From Larix kaempferi (Eukaryota > Streptophyta > Pinopsida > Pinales > Pinaceae), in the NCBI GenBank assembly GCA_027924585.1, contig BSBM01001665.1:496001-560000 (forward strand): DNA of 64,000 bases. Reading direction: 5' to 3'. Below the pieces are notes generated by a model. That model saw only the letters and a program-made list of their open reading frames with translations. It ran no database searches and was not told the DNA's origin. This document shows, in pieces, positions 57,530 through 64,000 of the stretch; the stretch's first letter is position 1, and each line of letters starts with the position of its first letter. Position numbers and translations under genes: made by a program.

Positions 57530-58018
57530 TGTTGAATATTGTAACTTCAAAGAATATTATATTTGTACTTTATTATTCTGGAGATGTTTCATCCCTCCGA
57601 GGTAACCCTATTATGTATCCGGAGATGTTTATTCCTTCAAGAGTTTGTATTAACTAGGGTTATTAGACCCACCATGTGGGGGTCGGCCCTGTGGTTATAT
57701 TTTTGGGGTTATTAGACTTCTCCAGGAGAGGTCGGCCCCATTAGGTCTTTTATTCAGTTAGGAGTCAGTATAAATAAGAGAGGTGAACTCCTCATTAGAT
57801 CATTTAGTCACTTGTAGAAGAGTGTGCACTTGTCTGGGAGATCTGCTAAGGAGACAAAGAAGGACGGAGCACATCTTGTATTTTGGTTGATCATCTTATT
57901 GAGGAAAGCTTTGCTGGGTTTTCTACCCCATGAGGGTTTCCCAGGGTATATTGTGTGTCTATCTTGTGATTGTGTTTCTTTCAGTGATCTTGCTTGTCTA
58001 TTTGGTTTAAACTTAACA
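57530..58018 (+). repeat. Copia 3' LTR
   Basis: 489 bp, TGTTGAATA to ACTTAACA, TATAAATA at 57769-57776, followed by CCTCG (58019-58023). Confidence 0.97.
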
Positions 58019-58023
58019 CCTCG

Positions 58024-59929
58024 TTCTCACCCCCTTATCTTGCAAACACTTTTTACACACCCCTTTCCTCCTCAGGTTGCATGCCACATCACCATCTGAC
58101 AGATTTTTCATGAGCCCTCCACTCCACCCATACTGCAATTACAACGTTGTTTTCCCAACATTCATCAACCCGCAAGGAGGCCCCAATAGTGTCCCCCCCT
58201 ATCACCATGCTTGATCACCATACTTTCCCTTTGATTGAACTCTTCCTCCTTGCCTCTCCATTACTATTTGTTCGGTATAATTTTATCCCTTTTTCAGGCC
58301 GATCAATTCCTTTACGAAAAAGGAACTTAGGGAGTTTCTGTTAAGCTCTTTTCAGACTCCTAAAACAATGAAAAGATCATCGAGCAATATTGCTTCCTTT
58401 CATGCTCGTTAAATGTATCTGAAAGGGCGTCTACATGGTATAAGTTTACCCCTTTTCCAGACCTTGTAGACTAATTACGAAAAAGGTATACTCTAGTCAC
58501 ATCGGCTAGAAGAGTTCTTCATCGCATGATTTTATACTTTTTAGGTCCTTGAAGACTAACACACAAAAAAGAACTCCCCTTGGAGTCTACTTACTGCTTT
58601 TAGACTCTCTAAAATTGAAAGCAACCACGAGCATGAACAGTCCTGGGCTCGCAAAAAATACACAAGACAGTACCATTATGAACATACTTTTATCACTTCT
58701 TTGAGCTCCTTAAACAATAAAGAAGGCCCTAACGGTGCCTCTTGACACCACAGCAGATCATGTCTTGTCACACTATCACGGCATCTTCCCCAATTTGGTT
58801 GCCTTTGTTCAGATTATTCTGCGATATGCCCCCATGAGAGTTTCCAGATAACATACATCAGTTTTCCCTTTTCAACCTCTCCCATTGCAGTACATACCCT
58901 TGATCCCTTACAACTATGATCTCCATTCCTAAAGATAGTTCCATATGCTACCAGGTCATCCATGCCATCATATTCTGAACAAAGGAAGTTTGAGTCCCCC
59001 CCCCACTCTACGACCGCATTTATTCCACACCCCCACAGTATGTCAGTCCCACTATCGGTACCATCACTTTTTGGTTGTACACCTCACGCTTCTATTAAGG
59101 AAACATCATTACCTTAATAGTTACAAGGTCTCCCTCTATTGATGCCAACCAATCTATTCCAGAGGATAGACCCAGAGGTCCCTGTGCCTTGGACTCATCA
59201 CCATCAGTGGTGAGTGCCTACAGATCATTTTGAAAGAAGTCATCAGTGACTTTCCAAATGATTGTTTCTCACATGCTCGACGTCAACACCTTGATCGCAT
59301 CTTTGAGACTCGTATAGGGTATTAGTCCTTCTAGTTATTTGATGAAGACCCTGGATGTCACCTGACTCTACCACATTTTTTGAGTCCATCTCAGAAAACA
59401 CCAGTTATATATTCCTATGGATATCTAGGATGCACTTGGCGACAGCATTTGGAAGCACCCCAGATATATGCTTCCTTGAAAAAACAGTTGTTGGACATTG
59501 ACAGATCCAACATATTATCCATCTTTCTGGTGCCACAATCAGAGAGAGATAGAGGTTTTTTCCAGTGTATCAGTTCTTCATATCAATCATGGTATGACCA
59601 TGAGTATGTCCTAGCTTTGTGTCCCCTCTGGACCATTATGATGTACACAACAGTTCTACATGTATTGTTCACATCCCCTTTTTTAGGCCTCATTATTATT
59701 TTTATATCTTGATATGAGCATGGGTATGCCCGCCTCGTCCATTATCAAAGATTATTCCTCATTCATTTTGAGGCTATGTATTTTTTATTTTGTGCAGTTT
59801 GCATGGGCCCGGTATTCCAATCTCCAATCGCTCTCTTCTCCCCTCCAAACCCTATGAAAAAGACAAAAAGAACTATGATGTCTATTGGCCATATGATGAG
59901 CTCCTGCCCTCACACATCAGGGGGCAATC
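58024..59929 (+). other. 3' internal region of element B
   Basis: About 1.9 kb between the copia insertion and the 3' LTR. 58045-58097 resembles 49989-50040 on the other side of copia (both contain tttttacacac and gcatgccacatc). Six related hairpins lie at 58288-58725. From 59380 to 60006 there are short plus-strand frames I cannot assign. A purine run cagggggcaatc just before 59930 is the likely polypurine tract. Confidence 0.5.
58288..58725. repeat. Six similar hairpins in the 3' region of element B
   Basis: Stems of 6-8 bp: 58288-58323 (cctttttc/gaaaaagg), 58347-58376 (tcttttc/gaaaaga), 58451-58486 (cctttt/aaaagg), 58537-58571 (cttttt/aaaaag, with an outer gagttctt/aagaactc pair at 58512-58576), 58595-58623 (tgcttt/aaagca) and 58696-58725 (cttcttt/aaagaag). 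The loops share an agactcctaaaacaat-like sequence; two are nearly identical (agactcctaaaacaat and gagctccttaaacaat). Confidence 0.65.
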
Positions 59930-60671
59930 TGTTAACACCCAAAAAGTGCGCACTAGCTCATTTCCCTATTCACGTGACCTATTTGTCCACTTTTCCCACC
60001 ATTTGAGCCTCTAAAACTTTCAAAAGGTCACCAAAAAGACCATAATAGACCTTTTCCCCCTCAAAATATGTATTTTTCCTCAAAAAACCCTCAAAAAGGG
60101 TTCAAAACTCCCAAAAATATTAAAAGGGAATAAAAATATTCAAAATATTCAAAAAGGAGGAAAAATATGGAAAAATAGACCTAAACCATGTTCGCAATAC
60201 CATTGGTTTCCTCAAAACCATGGTTGTATTTCCCATCACCAAAAACTATAAAAAGGTGATAGGGGCTCCTCACTATTCATCCTCAATTCATCATATCTTT
60301 ATGCTGCCAATTTCTTCCCTGAGATCTCAAACCTCCATTTGAGTTTAGATCCATCCTTGGAAACCCTTTTTTGCCAATATTCTCACTTGCATTTGGAGAA
60401 GAGAAAGATCATTGGAGCTTTGGAGCACCTCACCATCGCAATTGCACCGGCTCAACCATCCTCACCTTTTGAGGTAATACAAAACATTCAAATTTTTATT
60501 TATTTATTTCATGGATCTCATTGTTTAGTGTTCTTAAAATCTAGTTTTTATTTCATTGTACCTCATTGATTAAAAATATTTACCATTTAGCTTTTACTTT
60601 TACATTGAGACTGTTGTTACTAGTTAACAAGTGCATCTTTTGCACATGCTGGGTTGAAAAACCAAGCAACA
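59930..60671 (+). repeat. Element B 3' LTR
   Basis: 742 bp, TGTTAACA to AGCAACA, with TATAAAAA at 60247-60254. Followed by CTAGG (60672-60676). Confidence 0.94.
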
Positions 60672-60890
60672 CTAGGTGTACGAGAAAATACTTTTTTCTA
60701 CATGGATTCATATTGATAAACATGTTTCTCTTAATGCTCTACCCCCATAAACATTTCCTTTGTATATGTAGCAGTGGGTCCCTCTAATTCTGTAGCTTGT
60801 TTAGCTACTCTCATATTCTGTGTAGTTCTTTATTTGGTGGAATGAGGAGAAGGAGAAGGAGAAATTTTTGTATGTGATGGGGTAATATTA
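60672..60890 (-). pseudogene. Decayed minus-strand ORF, piece right of element B
   Basis: Continues the minus-strand frame of 38000-38593 across the element B insertion: Ser/Pro/Thr-rich (SPSPSPHSTK near its start), then KQATELEGPTATYTKEM and several stops, running into RRSCIRFSKLTPHSAQGDG on the far side of the element. Confidence 0.45.
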
Positions 60891-61456
60891 GCATTTCAAG
60901 AATGTTTTCTCCCTAAATCTGAACTAAACCAAATCCTTATCTATTTATAAACACATCCCTAGACATGTTATAACTATTCAACTAAACCAAAAATAAGAGT
61001 TGAATCATGAGGCCATGGTGATATAAAATTTGTTTATAATTTCTTCCTCATTTTTGGACAAAGGTTGACATCTTTGTGAGGTTATTCCACATAATTTAAG
61101 GTAGATTGGAAATCTCACCATATTTAGGATGAAGCAATAACCCAATATGGTGATGGAATAAAAAACTAAAATGGTCCTCACAAGTAATGTACTTTTGAAT
61201 GAGAAAATTACCTTATTCCAAGGGTTGATAATTAATTCTCAAGGGGCACCCTTATTCCAGTCAGGAAATTGTGCATTACTTTTGATGAATTGTTACTAGG
61301 ATTCCTACATCACATCCTTACTTTTAAACCACCTCTCACCGGTTTGGGGAAGACTTGTAACCTACACAACATACACCTCCAACATAGGGATGATTAATTC
61401 CTTTATATTAATTCCAACATAAGGATGATTGATGGTCTGACACAAGTTTTACCCAA
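60891..61456. other. A+T-rich DNA, nothing recognised
   Basis: No coding frame or transposon end was identified. A short repeat of gggatgattaattcc/aaggatgattgatgg lies near 61388-61435. Confidence 0.45.
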
Positions 61457-62123
61457 ATGTTGAAGTTGAAGAGAGAAATGCTTCCTAAAGAAAATACACT
61501 TCCAGATTCTTCATATGCTGCAAAAAGGTTGATTAAATCATTGGTTTTGGACTATGAAATGATACATGCATGCCAAAATGATTGCATTTTATATTGGGGA
61601 AAATATGAAAGTACAGATAAATTCCCAACATGTGGTAAATCTAGATGGAAGGTTGATGCCCATTCTAGAAAGGTGTGTAAAGGTGTCACGAGCAAAGTGC
61701 TAAGATATTTCCCCATAGTACCAAGGTTGAAGAGAATGTATAGCTATGATTTTGAACTCTTTTATTTCTAATCTAGCATGCACCTTCATGTACTACCGAC
61801 CTACTCACAAATTATCTTCTTTATTCTTTTTAAGTATTGTGATGTATATATTATAATTATTTTTTTGTTATATCTCTAGACACATCTCGTAGAAAATAAG
61901 GTTGCATCATGAGAATGCAAGTGATGATGGAATAATGCTCCACCCATTTGACAACCCAGCATGGAAAACTATAGATTCTAAATAGCCTAATGTTTCCAAT
62001 GATCCTCGCAATGTTCGACTTGCAATGGCAGTGGATGGATTTAATCCTTTTGGAGACTTGAGCAGTGCATACAACGTTTGGCCAGTATTACTATTCACAT
62101 ATAACCTTTCGCCATGGTTTTAA
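61457..62123 (+). pseudogene. tnp2: CACTA (En/Spm) tnp2 transposase fragment
   Basis: tnp2 is the catalytic transposase of CACTA elements, normally 700-1000 residues. Here only about 190 codons remain. The first part (61457-61740) has LPDSSYAAKRLI, EMIHACQNDCILYWGKYE, the CGKSRWKV zinc-type block and VLRYFPIVPRLKRMY. After a probable intron (donor near 61738, acceptor tctctag at 61873-61879) come HHENASDDGIMLHPFDNPAW, NVRLAMAVDGFNPFGDL and YNVWPVLLFTYNLSPW. A TAG interrupts exon 2 near 61983. These are highly characteristic tnp2 motifs. It is truncated at both ends, and terminal repeats are not seen. Confidence 0.9.
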
Positions 62124-63049
62124 GCACTCATAATTTATCCTTTGGTTGTGGAAGGATAATCCTAAGGTAACTCTTTCAAACCAATCTTTAGGAGGAAAAC
62201 TACTCTTTTTCCTACTAGAGAGGACTCTTTCAACAAATGGGTATAATGACTAGAGATATTTTCAAACTAAATTTATTTTAAAATTTTGAGAGGCTGAAAC
62301 ATATAGATACCATTGGACATGGAGTCAAAAAACTTTAACATTTAAGAAATCAACAAAAGTTTAACAATGAATTTTTTTGCAAAGGCAAGGCAGTTATTGT
62401 TTTACAGTCAATTTCTTGTTTGGTAGGTGGTATTTGAAGAAAGAATGAAAGTCCATCAATATTAGGCACCAATCATGGATGAATCCAACATTGACTTTAG
62501 AGGAAAAATGTGAATACTTTGATCTGATTAAACCAGAGCATAGTTACATGAATTCTGATTTAAAAAAAACTCTCATCAAAGCATGAAGGGAAAATATAAT
62601 GAAAATAATTTCACTGGAAAGAACAAATCACATAAGGGAAGGAAAAATATGGATTATAAATTAATAACACAAGAATCTTCACTCTTGAAAATATGTTCAA
62701 CTCTACTTGGCCATATTTATTCAAAACTGAAAGAGCTCAATACAAAATGTGTATCTCTTCACGAGTTCCAACCCTTGTCACCTTGTCAAAATTTGTCTTT
62801 TATACATTGAAAATATTCTCGAGGAAAAACCTAACTACTTCATTACTAAAAATAGTAAATTTTAAACTAACTATTACATTCTATTTTAGTCAAAATTTGT
62901 ACAATTTCCAAAATTTCTCAAAATATGATATTTGATGTCTTTCTATTGTTTGTAGCTGCTGACAATGTTTTTCCCGAATAGGAGTCTTCAAGTGTGCAGG
63001 TTGTACTTCATTTTCCCATACTTCTCCACTGTTCCATAGAGGGTACCTC
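62124..63049. other. A+T-rich DNA, nothing recognised
   Basis: Contains no supported gene; it may be the rest of the CACTA remnant or its intron/flank. Confidence 0.45.
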
Positions 63050-63995
63050 CTAACTAGTCATTTCCTTGACCAAAAAATTCATCTCTATGTGCTATGCAAT
63101 GGAAATTGGAGGTATCTTTGCACCTATCAAGGCCAACTAGTTCAGAATTTCAAATTCGTCCGAAATATTTTCTAGTACAAACTTCCCTATTAATACATGA
63201 GTCATATCTTCAAATTTTTCATGGTTCATCCTGATGTCAAATAATAAGTCCTTATAATCACTTTGGGAAATGAACTTTTCATTTTCATCCCAAAAAGAAG
63301 GCAATCCTTCTGAATCAACTTTTCAAATGCTCTTTTGAAAGCTGCCACCTGTTGTTTCATTTGCTTTGCTTTGTCCTAGACATTCTCAATGTGAGAATGT
63401 TTCCCAAGAACTCTTCTAGCCCAGGTTATAACTGTTACCTTATTTTTAATTTCCATTGCTTTCAAATCATCCTATGTTAAAGTATTAATAAGGTAATAGT
63501 ATTTTGTGTTGTCTCTTTTGGCTTCTTATTCAGAACCTCCCTCATTGATGTATAGCTTTGTACGCTATCATTTGCTATTGCTTCCTTTGTCTTCGTAAAA
63601 CTCAAATAAGGCCTGAATTTTGCAGATTCATTTATGATAGAATCCCAAATCAAATGTTTGGAACCCTACAAGGGAAGTTTCCCAGTCACTTGAGACATTA
63701 ACTTTTGATTTTTATCCATCAACTCTTTATTCTTATTTTCCAATTCCTTTCTTTCAACTTCTTTTTTCTAGTTTTCTTCCTCTAATTTTTGCTTTTCTTC
63801 TTTCAACTCTTTTATTTCCACTTCTTTCAAGCTAACATGAGACATACCTGCCAAATTGTTTTTAAGATATTTAATTTGAGTCTTGAGACTCAATCTGTCT
63901 TTCTCCCAACTCACCTCCTTTTATACAAACTTAAGCATTTTAGCTTTACAGTCATCCAATTCCTATGACAATTTTTCCTTTTCTTGTTCCAACAT
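63050..63995 (-). pseudogene. Decayed minus-strand ORF, coiled coil plus globular domain
   Basis: From the ATG at 63995 (minus strand) the frame gives a Lys/Glu-rich coiled coil (VEIKELKEEKQKLEEEN-like) and then a folded-looking part (GSKHLIWDSIINESAKFRPYL, TSMREVLNKKPKETT, ITWARRVLGKHSH, VAAFKRAFEKLI). About seven stops and two frameshifts occur. I do not recognise a named family; repeat-associated accessory ORF is the best guess. It may belong with the pieces at 60672-60890 and 38000-38593 on the same strand, separated by the CACTA fragment and element B. Confidence 0.55.
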
Positions 63996-64000
63996 AGTTA

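Larger units (their letters stand above)
50114..58018 (+). mobile_element. Ty1/copia LTR retrotransposon, 7.9 kb, intact pol, nested in element B
   Basis: Both LTRs are 489 bp; the 5-bp target-site duplication is CCTCG (50109-50113 and 58019-58023). LTRs differ at about 10 positions (about 2%, hand count), the youngest insertion in the window. The primer-binding site TGGTATCAGAGC matches the initiator-Met tRNA as in most plant copia elements. One uninterrupted gag-pol ORF has integrase before RT, which defines Ty1/copia. Unusual for the group is a 2.35-kb 3' region of tandem arrays between pol and the polypurine tract. It may still be mobilisable. Confidence 0.97.
38594..60671 (+). mobile_element. 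Tat-like Ty3/gypsy LTR retrotransposon, element B (22.1 kb with nested copia)
   Basis: LTRs of 751 bp and 742 bp with TSD CTAGG (38589-38593 and 60672-60676). Without the nested copia and its 5-bp duplication it is about 14.2 kb, large for Ty3/gypsy and typical of the Tat/Ogre group. The order is 5' LTR, TGGCGACT primer-binding site, repeat-rich leader, gag, protease, extra zinc knuckles, RT, RNase H, integrase, second RNase H, antisense gene candidate, long 3' region with hairpins, 3' LTR. RT motifs (KENFPTPFIDQLID, FFGYNQI, PWGTFTYQVMPFGLKNA) are of Tat type. LTR divergence is about 4% (hand count, about 30 mismatches). All main ORFs carry stops. Confidence 0.94.

Noticed and set aside
29920-61900. 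TNP1-like pseudogene and tnp2 fragment as one CACTA element
   Set aside because: Order (TNP1 before tnp2 on the same strand) is opposite to that usual in CACTA elements, and about 5 kb of unrelated DNA lies between after removing insertions.
1-64000. CRISPR arrays, bacterial operons or phage genes
   Set aside because: The tandem arrays lack spacer-repeat structure, and all gene content is plant retrotransposon or DNA-transposon type.

Overview
This is repeat-dominated nuclear DNA from a land plant. The best guess is a gymnosperm, probably a conifer: the DNA is A+T-rich, LTR retrotransposons are very large and nested, CACTA transposon genes are decayed, and several degenerate coding remnants are repeat-associated and not recognisable as host genes. 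The taxon is inferred from overall character, not from a diagnostic gene. No intact host gene, rRNA, tRNA or CRISPR was found. Nearly every coding stretch belongs to a mobile element, and only one polyprotein (a Ty1/copia pol) is uninterrupted.

Layout. (1) 1-3864: two LTRs of one Ty3/gypsy family (159-1708 and 2721-3864) with 1 kb of that family's third ORF between them, best read as a younger copy inserted into the third ORF of an older copy. (2) 3865-16194: A+T-rich DNA with a hairpin-repeat array resembling CACTA subterminal repeats (7309-7975), a degenerate ~180-bp repeat (about 8.1-9.8 kb), a dead Ty3/gypsy RT fragment (9985-10680) and a tRNA-derived SINE candidate (about 14.96-15.28 kb). 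(3) 16200-29561: complete but decayed Ty3/gypsy element A, TSD CATAC, 1.53-kb LTRs, gag with four zinc knuckles, pol, and a long third ORF behind its own promoter-like region. (4) 29920-32457: multi-exon pseudogene of a TNP1/En-Spm-type protein. (5) 35726-37482: solo LTR with TSD TAAAT. (6) 38594-60671: 22-kb Tat-like Ty3/gypsy element B, TSD CTAGG, interrupted by a 7.9-kb Ty1/copia element (50114-58018, TSD CCTCG). (7) 60672-64000: decayed minus-strand ORF pieces, one split by element B, and a plus-strand CACTA tnp2 fragment.

Relative ages from hand-counted LTR mismatches agree with the nesting: about 2% for copia, about 4% for element B that contains it, about 10% for element A. Reading frames in A and B are mostly preserved but carry many in-frame stops, often one transition away from CAG, CAA, CGA or TGG, as expected for methylated, silenced repeats.

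Most notable are the accessory parts. Element A has a large third ORF (globular part plus coiled coil) that is also present in a second decayed copy at the window start. Element B carries an extra RNase H downstream of its integrase, an antisense transcription-unit candidate with a TATA box and splice signals, a leader repeat open on both strands, and a family of six similar hairpins near its 3' end. The copia element has five consecutive tandem arrays (53, 87, 66, 38/39 and 23 bp) between pol and its 3' LTR; the 87/66-bp arrays leave a 379-codon antisense frame open.
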